Shown: positions 47,800-55,502, numbered from the stretch's first letter. The stretch is 64,000 nucleotides of DNA from Caulobacteraceae bacterium (GCA_030446805.1 JAUJMO010000001.1:1596689-1660688); one strand, 5' to 3'. Translations and numbers: made by a program. Notes: a model not told the origin generated them from the letters alone.

Positions 47800-47824
47800 G
47801 GAACATCGATCCTACCGTCACGTT
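47800..47824 (+). promoter_or_regulatory. EcfG-type (general stress sigma factor) promoter
   Basis: GGAAC at 47800-47804, 16 bases, then CGTT at 47821-47824. This matches exactly the alphaproteobacterial EcfG/SigT consensus GGAAC-N16/17-CGTT. The predicted transcript would start about 47831, some 27 bases before the ATG of the OmpA-like lipoprotein gene. Confidence 0.7.
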
Positions 47825-47857
47825 TGTGGCGGCGAAGTCATCCCTTTGGAGAACAAC

Positions 47858-48571
47858 ATGCTGAAGCAGACCGCGCTTCTCACGGCGGCCGCCATTGCGG
47901 TCACAGCTTGCGCCACCGGCCCGTACGGTGCGCCGCCTCCCGGGGGCGATCCGTATAACCAAGGCGCTGGCGTGCAGGGCCGGGTCGGCACGCGTACAGC
48001 CACGGGCGCCATCGCGGGCGGCCTCGTCGGCGGTGCGCTCGGCTATCTCACCAACACCAACAAGAGCGAGGAAGGCCGCACCAACGCCCTGATCGGCGCG
48101 GGAATCGGCGCGCTCGCAGGCGCGGGCGTCGGCCGCTACATGGACCAGCAGGCCGCGCGGCTGCAGCAACAAACCGCCGGCACGGGGGTGGAAGTCATCC
48201 GCCAGGGCGACAACATCATCCTGCAGATGCCGGGCGACGTGACCTTCGCCTATGACCGCGCCGACATCCAGCCGCAGTTCTACGGCGTGCTGGACAGCGT
48301 GGCCCAGACCCTGGCCCAGTTCCCGGCCACCTATGTCGACGTGGTGGGCCACGCCGACGCGACAGGCTCGGACGAGTACAACCTGGGCCTTTCGCAGCGC
48401 CGGGCCAGCTCGGTCGCCAGCTATCTGGTGAGCCGCAACGTCATCCCCGACCGCCTGTTCGTGGCCGGCCAGGGCGAGCGGTCGCCGCGCGCCAGCAACG
48501 CCACCGAACAGGGCCGCGCGCAAAACCGCCGGGTGGAGATCGTCCTGCGTCCGCACACCGCCCAGGGCTGA
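47858..48571 (+). CDS. OmpA-family peptidoglycan-binding lipoprotein (YiaD-like)
   Basis: A 237-residue lipoprotein with lipobox VTAC near residue 18. A glycine-zipper hydrophobic region (IAGGLVGGALGYL; GAGIGALAGAGVG) follows at ~50-100, then a C-terminal OmpA domain with the diaminopimelate-binding segment GHADATGSDEYNLGLSQRRA and NRRVEIVL. It would tie the outer membrane to peptidoglycan. GGAGAAC precedes the ATG at 47858. The exact EcfG-type promoter upstream suggests stress induction. Confidence 0.92.
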   Translation: MLKQTALLTAAAIAVTACATGPYGAPPPGGDPYNQGAGVQGRVGTRTATGAIAGGLVGGALGYLTNTNKSEEGRTNALIGAGIGALAGAGVGRYMDQQAARLQQQTAGTGVEVIRQGDNIILQMPGDVTFAYDRADIQPQFYGVLDSVAQTLAQFPATYVDVVGHADATGSDEYNLGLSQRRASSVASYLVSRNVIPDRLFVAGQGERSPRASNATEQGRAQNRRVEIVLRPHTAQG

Positions 48572-48587
48572 CACGGCCGAACGAAAC

Positions 48588-48617
48588 GAGGGCGGCGGGA
48601 GCGATCCCGCCGCCCTC
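48588..48617. terminator. Strong bidirectional hairpin terminator
   Basis: A 13-bp perfect stem (GAGGGCGGCGGGA at 48588-48600 with 48605-48617) closed by GCGA. It lies 16 bp after the lipoprotein stop and just before the end of the minus-strand fragment at 48623. The T-tract is weak, but the stem is very stable. Confidence 0.7.
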
Positions 48618-48622
48618 TCGCG

Positions 48623-48850
48623 TCAGAAGCTCGCCCGAAGCCCCACGACCCCGCCCAGCCCCGGCGTTCCGTACGGTCGGACTTCCCCCTGATCCTGGTC
48701 GACGCGGCGAAGGCCGGCGGTCGCGATCAGCCCTGGCGCAAGCCCCGCCGAACCCTGGGCATAGAGGCTGTCCAGCCGCACATCCCGGTCCAGGCCTCGA
48801 CCGAAGGCCGTGGCGTTCCAGCGCAGGGGCAGCCCGGGCTTCACACCCAA
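48623..48850 (-). pseudogene. C-terminal fragment of an outer-membrane beta-barrel gene
   Basis: An open stretch of about 75 codons reads as the last strands of an outer-membrane barrel (LDSLYAQGSAGLAPGLI; GLGGVVGLRASF) and ends in the terminal phenylalanine typical of BAM substrates. In this frame a stop lies about 11 codons upstream of the first possible start (TTG at 48850). That start overlaps the last codons of the 48841-50577 gene, so no barrel body or signal peptide exists. It is best read as the remnant of a gene whose 5' part was lost or displaced. Confidence 0.5.
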
Positions 48851-50577
48851 GTTCCCTTTTGACCCCTTCCGGGGAACCCTTCACGGGGGGCAGACCAGCC
48901 CCGCCACGCCGGCGGGTCAACGCCCAGCAGGACGGCCAGCCGTTTCGCGTACCCGCCGGCCTGAGTGCGGGCGCGCGCCGCCTCCTCCGGCCAACCCACC
49001 TGGGCGTCGACGGCCGTCGTCCACAGCCCGAGCTGAAAAGCGAGGTAGGCGGGGCGGAGAAAGGCCAGGATCTCCGGTTCCACGCCCAGGCGGGCTCGCA
49101 GATCCTCCATCTGCTCAGCCGAGAGACCCAGCTCGGCCTCGGCGCCCGCAACGTCCCAGGCGATGTCCTGGGCGCCGATCAGGTCGTGCGCTTCCGAATG
49201 GTCGACCCCGTCGGCCTTGAGCAGGCGGCCGTCCGGCAGGTCCAGCCACTCCCAGGCGTGCAGGCGACCGTCCACATGGACGCGCCGCATCTCGCCTTGC
49301 AGGGTGGCCAAGTCCGGCGCGCCGCGAAGCACCGCGTCGCCCGCCGCCGGGCCCAGGGCCTCCTCCACATTAGCCCGCGTCATCTCCAAGAGGTCTGGAG
49401 CGCCTGCGCCGCTCCCTTGGCGCGCCGGAAAGGCTTCAGCCCGAAAGCCGAGGTAGTCGGCCAACCGGCCCAGGAAGGCCGCGTCCTTGACGGGAGTGCG
49501 CGCCCCCTCCTCCCAGCGCTGCAGGATGAAACCACAGGCCAGACCCGCCGGCTCCGAACCGAAGCCCGCCTCGTGCAGCGCTCGCGCACGATCCAGCTTG
49601 GCTCGCCCAATCCGGCCCAGCCCCGCGAACTTGAGCAGCCAGGCGCCATGGGCTGTGCGGTGCAGGAACTTGCGCCGTTCCTGCCCGGCGTTCACGGGGG
49701 GCGGCTCGGGCCAGGTCCTCAGCTCGCGCCACGCGCCGCCGGAAACGTCCTGCAGAGGCGCCGTGGCCGGCCCGAGCCGGGCCGCGGCTTCCGCCGCGAG
49801 CTGCGGCAGGAGCACCTCGTCGAAGGCCGTCACGGGCCGAACCGCGCCGGCCCAACGCGCCCGGTTGCGGGCCGAGGCCTGCGGTCCGAGGTCGCCGTCG
49901 TGTCCGGGGACAAAGGCGATCCGCGCCCGCGCCACGCCCAACCGCTCAAGCGCGTCCGCCACCGCCCCGAAGGAGCTGCCCGAAAGCCCCGGGCCTTCGT
50001 CTACGATTGCGAACGGGCCTGGGTGGGCCGCCCACTCCGCTTCCAGCTCCGGCGACAGCGCCAGCCTGCGGCCGAAGGGATGGCCGGTCGGACGAACGGT
50101 CACCGGGGACGGAGCGCCCAAGGCGGCTGCGACCACGGCCGCCAGGCTGGTTCCGATGCTGCGGATTCCGATCACGCGCCAGTCGCCGGCCGGCAGCCGT
50201 CGCGCCGCGGCGGCGTAGAGGGCGGGGTGGAGGGCGTAAAAGGCGTACCCCTCAGGAACGCGAGCCTCGATCGGCTCCAGGGCTTCCAGCCAGGCTTTGG
50301 CCAGCCCGACGAAAGGCGCGGCCCGGGCCTGCTCGCCGGGCGAAGCGGTCCCTAGAAGCAGACCCGCCACCTCCAGGAGGGTCTTCATCAACCCGTCCAC
50401 CGTCGCGGAGCGTCGGTCGCAGCCCACGGCGGCGAACTCCGCGTCCGCCAACCCTTGCACGAGTTGTCCCATGCCGATGAGGGCGGAGGTCCAGGCTCCG
50501 CGGGCGAGGTCGGCCTCGACCTCCGCCAGCAGCTCGGCCGGGCGGACGCGGCGGGTGATGTCGCCATAGACCCACAT
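48841..50577 (-). CDS. Phosphoribosyltransferase-like and kinase-like fusion protein
   Basis: A 578-residue protein of unknown function with two readable parts. Residues ~110-260 look like a PRTase fold: a hydrophobic strand WRVIGIRSIGTSLAAVVA and a PRPP-loop-like IVDEGPGLSGSSFG at 191-204. Residues ~300-530 look like an aminoglycoside/choline-kinase-type fold: a lysine strand WLLKFAG, the segment RRVHVDGRLHAWEWL with H434/D436 as a catalytic-loop candidate, and GAQDIAWDVAGAE with a metal-binding-type aspartate. The N-terminal 100 residues are helical. The ATG at 50577 overlaps the stop of the phosphatase gene, so the two are coupled. Domain calls are by eye. Confidence 0.6.
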   Translation of the reverse strand: MWVYGDITRRVRPAELLAEVEADLARGAWTSALIGMGQLVQGLADAEFAAVGCDRRSATVDGLMKTLLEVAGLLLGTASPGEQARAAPFVGLAKAWLEALEPIEARVPEGYAFYALHPALYAAAARRLPAGDWRVIGIRSIGTSLAAVVAAALGAPSPVTVRPTGHPFGRRLALSPELEAEWAAHPGPFAIVDEGPGLSGSSFGAVADALERLGVARARIAFVPGHDGDLGPQASARNRARWAGAVRPVTAFDEVLLPQLAAEAAARLGPATAPLQDVSGGAWRELRTWPEPPPVNAGQERRKFLHRTAHGAWLLKFAGLGRIGRAKLDRARALHEAGFGSEPAGLACGFILQRWEEGARTPVKDAAFLGRLADYLGFRAEAFPARQGSGAGAPDLLEMTRANVEEALGPAAGDAVLRGAPDLATLQGEMRRVHVDGRLHAWEWLDLPDGRLLKADGVDHSEAHDLIGAQDIAWDVAGAEAELGLSAEQMEDLRARLGVEPEILAFLRPAYLAFQLGLWTTAVDAQVGWPEEAARARTQAGGYAKRLAVLLGVDPPAWRGWSAPREGFPGRGQKGTWV

Positions 50578-51086
50578 CAGCGCAAATGGCGGTAGGCGAT
50601 TGCGGCGAAGGCGGCGAAGCCCGGCGGCTCCACCCCGCGTGCCTGCAGCCAGGCCTGCCAGGCCTCGTATTGCGCGGGGCTGGGGGAGACGAGCGCGCGG
50701 CGATCCTTGGCCAGCTCCAGAGCAGTCAGGGGCTGCATCCCCCGGTCCACCAGGACGCAGAGCGCCAGCAGGGCCGAACGACCGATCCCGTGCTCGCAGT
50801 GGATCAAAAGCCGCCGCCCCGCCACCAGCTCCGCTGCGGCGAAGGCCACGCCCTGCTCCAGCATCTCCGGACTGACCGCATGGTGGTCCAGGGTGGGCAG
50901 ATGCAGAAAGGCGATCCCCTGCCGGCTCAGCACCGCTTCGTCGTCGCACGCCTCCGCCCGGAGATCGACAACGGCCCGGACGCCTATCTCGAGCGCCAAC
51001 CGCTCGGCCCGCTCCGTCGGGAAACTGCCCCCTACCGCCAACTCCGGCGTGATCCAGTCGAGGTTGGGGGTCCGATCGGCGTTCAT
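50577..51086 (-). CDS. Dual-specificity/tyrosine phosphatase-like protein
   Basis: A 169-residue cysteine phosphatase. The signature HCEHGIGRS places the nucleophile at C97 and the arginine at R103, and D67 in LPTLDHHAVS is the likely general acid. The start ITPELAVGGSFP is typical of small DSP-like phosphatases. The ATG at 51086 is chosen over an upstream in-frame start. It is the first gene of a two-gene operon with the PRTase/kinase-like fusion, overlapping it by four bases. The substrate may be a small phosphorylated metabolite or the partner protein's product. Confidence 0.85.
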   Translation of the reverse strand: MNADRTPNLDWITPELAVGGSFPTERAERLALEIGVRAVVDLRAEACDDEAVLSRQGIAFLHLPTLDHHAVSPEMLEQGVAFAAAELVAGRRLLIHCEHGIGRSALLALCVLVDRGMQPLTALELAKDRRALVSPSPAQYEAWQAWLQARGVEPPGFAAFAAIAYRHLR

Positions 51087-51093
51087 GCGGTCA

Positions 51094-51119
51094 GGAACCC
51101 CGCGCTCCGGCCCCGCGTT
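51094..51119 (+). promoter_or_regulatory. EcfG-type promoter before the 51143 gene
   Basis: GGAAC at 51094-51098, 17 bases, then CGTT at 51116-51119, an exact match to the EcfG/SigT consensus. Transcription would begin about 51126, 17 bases before the ATG. It lies in the 56-bp space shared with the divergent phosphatase gene. Confidence 0.65.
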
Positions 51120-51142
51120 CGATGCCCGAACGGAGTGCAAGC

Positions 51143-51601
51143 ATGGCTGACCCTCAAGTGGGCGAACCGGTGGGCAAGCGCGGGGTGGCCATCGTCACGA
51201 TCGTCGTGCTGGCGTGCGTGGCTGGTGCCGTGTGGCTGACCTTCGCGCGTGACGACATGCGCTCCACGCCCGTGGAGGACGTGTTCGCCGGCCGGCCGGC
51301 CACCGCCAGCGTCACCGATCCCACCGATTCCGATCCCGGGCTCACGGCCGAGGACGCTCGTCCGCAGGGCCGCCTGGCTCCCGACAGCCAGGAAGGCGTG
51401 AGCGGCGCCGGCAGCTCGGCCCTGACCCGCGACACACCCGCGCTGAACCCGGGCGTGGGCCCGGACCGGCAAGCCACCGTGGCCCCTGACACCGGCCGCA
51501 ACCTGCCCCCCTCGCCGGGCGCCAATCCTCAGGAGGCGCCGAGGAACGATTTGGAGACCGGCGCCAACGCCAACGCCGAGCGGTCGCGCGAACTGCGATA
51601 G
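51143..51601 (+). CDS. Small single-pass membrane protein of unknown function
   Basis: A 152-residue protein with a short polar N terminus, one membrane helix (VAIVTIVVLACVAGAVWLTF, residues ~15-34) and a low-complexity tail rich in Asp, Pro, Ala and Gly. GGAG lies seven bases before the ATG at 51143. The tail would face the periplasm. Its last 73 bp overlap the 3' end of the convergent gene at 51529. An exact EcfG-type promoter stands directly upstream, which argues that it is a real, stress-induced gene. Confidence 0.65.
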   Translation: MADPQVGEPVGKRGVAIVTIVVLACVAGAVWLTFARDDMRSTPVEDVFAGRPATASVTDPTDSDPGLTAEDARPQGRLAPDSQEGVSGAGSSALTRDTPALNPGVGPDRQATVAPDTGRNLPPSPGANPQEAPRNDLETGANANAERSRELR

Positions 51602-52476
51602 CGCTCCGTCATCTCCGCGCAGAAATCGGCGAAGCGACGGGGGTCCTGGGGCGCGCTGGTGTGGTGCGGCTGGATCCCCTCGTGCTCCGGGGTGAAGCAA
51701 AAAGTCACGGTGACGTCGAAGTCGGCCAGGGCCTCCATCTGGCGATCGAACCAGCCCCGGGCGTCGGGCCGGAAGCTGTCGGCCCAGCTCAGGCCGGTGC
51801 GCAGGTAGCGTACGCCCAACCGTTTCATCCAGGCCACCGCGTCGTCCAGCCTGTGGTCCTGGTAGTGGAACCACTGGCACAGCCCGATCTCGCTGGCGAC
51901 CTTCTCATATTCGGCCAGGGCCAGTTTGGGCGTCCCGTCCTCGCGCAGCAGCCCCATGTGGAAGTGCCGGTAATAGCTGGACCCCTCGGCCTCCTTGTGG
52001 CGCGTGGTGGCCTCCCAAGCCTGGGGCAGGTCGTAGAGGCTGTACCAGTGGATTCGCGGGGCCTTGCCGATCAGCAGCTCGGCGGTCCGCTTCAGCCCGA
52101 ACACCTGCACCTCCTCGGCTCCAAAGGTGCTGATGCCGACCTCCGACACCCAGACGGGCTTGTCCGTGACCGCCTGGATCTCCTCCAGCTTGGCCGGCCA
52201 GTCGTGAATGGACCACAGGTTCCAATCGAGTGGGAAGCCGTGCACGGCCACGACGTCGATGCCGTCCAGCGCGCCATAGCCGCTCAGGCGGTTGATGAAG
52301 TGCGGATCGATGGGGCTCATCCCGCCCAGCACGCGCGGCAGGGTGGGGTCGACGTCCGCGATGGCGGCGGTGGCCAGCTTCACCATCTCGCCGAACCTGG
52401 ACCAGTCGGAATCGACCTCCGGGTCCCAGTGCGACTTGTTGTTGGGCTCGTTCCAGATCATCGCCGCCTCGATCAT
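51529..52476 (-). CDS. Glycoside-hydrolase-like protein (clan A / beta-xylosidase type, permuted order)
   Basis: A 315-residue protein starting almost at once with MIWNEPNN, the strand-4 acid/base motif of clan-A TIM-barrel glycosidases. VAVHGFP (strand 6), WVSEVGIS with the nucleophile glutamate (strand 7) and WYSLYDLP (strand 8) follow. After residue ~200 come segments that read like strands 1 to 3 (DDAVAWMKRLGVRYLRTGLSW; DVTVTFCFTPEH; FADFCAEMTERY). The order is thus circularly permuted. There is no signal peptide. The ATG overlaps the methyltransferase stop by four bases. UDP-xylose synthase in the same cluster makes xylose a plausible substrate. Confidence 0.68.
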   Translation of the reverse strand: MIEAAMIWNEPNNKSHWDPEVDSDWSRFGEMVKLATAAIADVDPTLPRVLGGMSPIDPHFINRLSGYGALDGIDVVAVHGFPLDWNLWSIHDWPAKLEEIQAVTDKPVWVSEVGISTFGAEEVQVFGLKRTAELLIGKAPRIHWYSLYDLPQAWEATTRHKEAEGSSYYRHFHMGLLREDGTPKLALAEYEKVASEIGLCQWFHYQDHRLDDAVAWMKRLGVRYLRTGLSWADSFRPDARGWFDRQMEALADFDVTVTFCFTPEHEGIQPHHTSAPQDPRRFADFCAEMTERYRSSRDRSALALAPVSKSFLGAS

Positions 52477-53237
52477 CGGGCGGCTCCCTTGGCGGGGTAG
52501 ACAGGGCCGGACCAGTCCGGACGGGCGGTCTTGCGGCACAGAAAGACCTCGGGCTCGGGATGGGCGGTGATCTCGAACCCGGCGCTGCGCAGCATGGCCG
52601 CCGACCCCGCGGCGTTGGGCGCCCACCAGTTGGTCGGATCGTGGGAATATTCGCGCTCGATGAAGTGCATCTTCGGGTAGCCGGGACTGTGGAAATGGTC
52701 CTGTTCGAAGAAGTCGTAGTCGGGCTTGACCTCCTCGATCTGGTCGGAGCCGCGCTGCATGGTCTGGAACAGCATGAGGTCGTCCGCGACGTGCTCGTGG
52801 ATCAGGTCCAGCGCCAGCAGCGGGTGGCGCAGGTGGTAGAAAACACCCATGAAGATCACAAGGTCGAAGCGCTCGCCCAACAGGGCCACGTCGAAGACTT
52901 CGAGCTGGCGGAATTCGATCCGAGGGTAGCCCGACACCTCGGCGGCGAAACGGGCCTGGGCCAGGTAGTCTTCGTCGTGATCGACGCCCAGAACCCGGGC
53001 CGCCCCGCGCCGGGCCATCTCGATCGAGTAGAAACCGCCGTTGCAGCCGATGTCGAGCACGCTCTTGCCGTCCAGGCGCTCGGGCAGGACATGGGCGAAG
53101 CCCGCAAACTTCACCGCGGGATAGTCCCCCAGGAAGTGGTCGGGCGCGGTTCGCACCCCATGGAGGTCGAGGTTGTGGAACCAGGGGCCGAGCGCGTCGG
53201 CGCGCGTCCGGATGGTCTCCGGGGACAGGTCGGTCAT
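52473..53237 (-). CDS. SAM-dependent methyltransferase (CmoB/DUF1698-like)
   Basis: A 254-residue class I methyltransferase. Motif I is SVLDIGCNGGFYS at about 59-71, VLGVDHDEDYL holds the acidic residue binding the SAM ribose, and LVIFMGVFYHLRHPLLAL is motif IV/V. The N-terminal GVRTAPDHFLGDYP block resembles CmoB-type enzymes, but no tRNA-modification partner is nearby. The gene is overlapped on both sides by cluster genes, so it probably methylates a sugar or inositol unit of the cluster's product. Confidence 0.82.
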   Translation of the reverse strand: MTDLSPETIRTRADALGPWFHNLDLHGVRTAPDHFLGDYPAVKFAGFAHVLPERLDGKSVLDIGCNGGFYSIEMARRGAARVLGVDHDEDYLAQARFAAEVSGYPRIEFRQLEVFDVALLGERFDLVIFMGVFYHLRHPLLALDLIHEHVADDLMLFQTMQRGSDQIEEVKPDYDFFEQDHFHSPGYPKMHFIEREYSHDPTNWWAPNAAGSAAMLRSAGFEITAHPEPEVFLCRKTARPDWSGPVYPAKGAAR

Positions 53238-53857
53238 TCGGCAGCGATCTCGGAGGAGGGTTCGTTGAGGCGGATCAGCTTGGCGCCCCAGGGGTCGAGC
53301 ACGCCGCCCACCACCACGGTGGAGATGGAGGCCGGCTCCACCTCGATGCGGCCATAGGCGTCCAGCGGCAGGCCCAGCAGGTACAGGAGGATCGACTTGA
53401 TCGGGTCGCCGTGACTGACCGCCGCCACCGTCTGGTCCGGGTGATCGCTGCGGACCATCTCCAGCCAGCGCAGCATCCGCACCTGCACCTCCAGCATGGA
53501 TTCGCCGCCGGGGCAGCGGGCGAGGCCGCGGGCGGTGTTCCAGTGCCGGTAGGTGGGGTCGTCCGCGAGATCTTCGAAGGTGCGGCCGGTCCATTCGCCT
53601 ACATCGATCTCGTTCAGGTCCTCGCGCGTCTGAACCGACACGCCGGCGGGATCGGCGATCGCGTGTGCGGTTTGCTGCGTCCGGTCGATCGGGCTGGCGT
53701 AGACCGCAGCCAGGCTTTCCCGCTTGAACCGGCGGCCGAGCGCCTGGAACCGTGCGGGAGAGCCTTCGGCCACCGCCACGCCGCCCATTCGGCCGACCTG
53801 GATGCGGCCCTGATGCTCGTGCGGAACGTGGCGGACGAGGTGAACGGTGGTGGTCAC
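53234..53857 (-). CDS. Histidine phosphatase superfamily protein
   Basis: A 207-residue phosphoglycerate-mutase-like phosphatase. The phospho-accepting histidine is H10 in HLVRHVPHEH, where RHG is usual. YASPIDRTQQTA, the glutamate region DLNEIDVGEWTG and the second histidine in AAVSHGDPI are present. The GTG start at 53857 lies six bases after the ino1 stop. Immediate coupling to inositol-phosphate synthase suggests that it could dephosphorylate inositol phosphate or a pathway phospho-sugar; this is inference. Confidence 0.85.
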   Translation of the reverse strand: MTTTVHLVRHVPHEHQGRIQVGRMGGVAVAEGSPARFQALGRRFKRESLAAVYASPIDRTQQTAHAIADPAGVSVQTREDLNEIDVGEWTGRTFEDLADDPTYRHWNTARGLARCPGGESMLEVQVRMLRWLEMVRSDHPDQTVAAVSHGDPIKSILLYLLGLPLDAYGRIEVEPASISTVVVGGVLDPWGAKLIRLNEPSSEIAAE

Positions 53858-53862
53858 GCGGC

Positions 53863-54945
53863 CTAGATTTCTCGGCCGTCGATAAAAGCCAGGGTGCGCG
53901 CGCGGGCTTCCTCGTCGGTGAACTGCTCCGGCGGAGACTTCATGAACCAGCTGGATGGGCCGACCAGCGGGCCGCCCACGCCGCGGTCCATGGCCAGCTT
54001 GGCGCAGCGCACGGCGTCGATCACCACGCCCGCGCTGTTGGGGCTGTCCCAAACCTCGAGCTTGACCTCCATATTCAGCGGCACGCCTCCGAAGGTGGTC
54101 CCTTCCAGGCGGATGTAGGCCCACTTCCGATCGGTCAGCCAGGGCACGAAATCGGACGGCCCTATGTGGATGTCGCCGGGCGCCAAGGGCACGTCCAGCT
54201 GGCTGGCCACCGCCTGGGTCTTGCTGATCTTCTTGGATTCAAGCCGCTCGCGCTCCAGCATGTTCTGGAAGTCGGAGTTGCCGCCGAAGTTCAGCTGGTA
54301 GGTCCGGTCCAGCCGCACGCCGCGCTCGCGCATCAGATTGGCCAGCACGCGATGCACGATGGTGGCGCCGACCTGGCTCTTGATGTCGTCGCCCACGATG
54401 GGCAGCCGCGCCTCGGAGAATCGGCGGCTCCAGGCGGGGTTGGAGGCGATGAACACCGGGACGCAGTTCACGAAGGCGCAGCCGGCTTTCAACGCCGCCT
54501 CGGCGTAGAACTCCGTCGCCAGCTGCGAGCCCACCGGCAAGTAGGACACCAGCACGTCGGTGCGCGTGTCGGCCAGCACCTCCGCCACGTTCACGGGCGT
54601 CTCGGCGGACTCCGGAACCTCGTCGCGCGTGTAGCGGCCGATGCCGTCCAGGGTCGGGCCCCGCTCCACATTCACCTTGGTGGCCGCCACCGGGGCGAAG
54701 CGGTGCGTGTTGTTGGGCGCTGTCAGTATGGCGTCCGCCACGTCCCGGCCGACCTTGCCGGCATGGACGTCGAACGCCGAGGCGACCTCGAGGTCCGAAA
54801 CGCCGTAGCCGCCCAGGTCTACGTTCATGAGCCCGGGCACCGGCTCATTGGCGGCCGCGTCGCGGTAGTAGGTCAGGCCTTGCACGAGCGAGGACGCGCA
54901 ATTGCCGACGCCGACGACCCCCAAGCGCAACGATCTCGAGCTCAA
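53863..54945 (-). CDS. ino1: Inositol-3-phosphate synthase (actinobacterial type)
   Basis: A 360-residue NAD-dependent enzyme converting glucose 6-phosphate to inositol 3-phosphate. The Rossmann motif is [45 protein letters not shown] and [13 protein letters not shown] are hallmark blocks of the short prokaryotic form known from mycobacteria. The start is TTG at 54945 with GAGG close upstream. Inositol synthesis is unusual in alphaproteobacteria, so the gene marks an inositol-containing end product. A GGAAC with a poor downstream match precedes it and is not called. Confidence 0.93.
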   Translation of the reverse strand: MSSRSLRLGVVGVGNCASSLVQGLTYYRDAAANEPVPGLMNVDLGGYGVSDLEVASAFDVHAGKVGRDVADAILTAPNNTHRFAPVAATKVNVERGPTLDGIGRYTRDEVPESAETPVNVAEVLADTRTDVLVSYLPVGSQLATEFYAEAALKAGCAFVNCVPVFIASNPAWSRRFSEARLPIVGDDIKSQVGATIVHRVLANLMRERGVRLDRTYQLNFGGNSDFQNMLERERLESKKISKTQAVASQLDVPLAPGDIHIGPSDFVPWLTDRKWAYIRLEGTTFGGVPLNMEVKLEVWDSPNSAGVVIDAVRCAKLAMDRGVGGPLVGPSSWFMKSPPEQFTDEEARARTLAFIDGREI

Positions 54946-55042
54946 AGGCCTCGTCCCCCGGTTCCGGCGCCGTCCTGAACCAGAGTTGCAAGGTTCGGCG
55001 CGAAGCTTTGTTCCCCTAGCAGCGGCCGTGCCAGCAAGGCAA

Positions 55043-55261
55043 TCAACCCAGCAGGATGACCGCCGTCAGCGCCAGGTAGTCGCCATAGCCGCCCGTGAAG
55101 ACCCCCCACCTTGGCCGCCCCATCTTCTCGCCGAGCACCGGCCGCTCTCGAAGCGCGTCCAGCACGCCCAGGGCCCGGCTCGCCCCCCACTGCATGGCGT
55201 AAACGCCCGCCAGCAGCATCGCGACCCAGAGGAGCATCCAGAGTAGATCACGCCGCCTCAA
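55043..55261 (-). CDS. Small two-helix membrane protein
   Basis: A possible 72-residue protein with a strong hydrophobic helix ([18 protein letters not shown]), a polar middle with conserved-looking [11 protein letters not shown], and a second short helix ([10 protein letters not shown]) at the C terminus. It starts at TTG 55261 with AAGGA about 13 bases upstream and ends 97 bp before ino1, on the same strand. Third codon positions are strongly G/C, as in a real gene. It could anchor a glycan-synthesis step, but nothing proves expression. Confidence 0.45.
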   Translation of the reverse strand: MRRRDLLWMLLWVAMLLAGVYAMQWGASRALGVLDALRERPVLGEKMGRPRWGVFTGGYGDYLALTAVILLG

Positions 55262-55327
55262 CGCGGCGGGCCCGTCCTTGCTCCGTCGGGGTCCAGACTT
55301 GAGGAACTTGCCCCGTCAGCCTAAACG

Positions 55328-55353
55328 GGAACGAAGAAGATGGTTTGGCCGTT
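55328..55353 (+). promoter_or_regulatory. EcfG-type promoter of the rightward glycan operon
   Basis: GGAAC at 55328-55332, 17 bases, then CGTT at 55350-55353, an exact match to the EcfG/SigT consensus. It lies in the 241-bp divergent region (55262-55502) and points toward the epimerase gene at 55503, leaving a leader of about 140 bases. No other promoter stands out in that region. Confidence 0.7.
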
Positions 55354-55502
55354 CGGTCCGACCCAACCAGCGACAAGGAAATTCGACCGGCGATGATCTT
55401 GCACGAGCAGACGGCCGACGGGAAAGCGAGCCGCTTCAAAAGGCTGATCGGCCGTGAGCTCGCCGGGCACGGCGGATCGCGCCGCCAGGACCAGGGCAGG
55501 AC

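Noticed and set aside
54989..55014. Minus-strand GGAAC before ino1
   Set aside because: The element at the right spacing reads CTTG rather than CGTT, so it does not meet the consensus.
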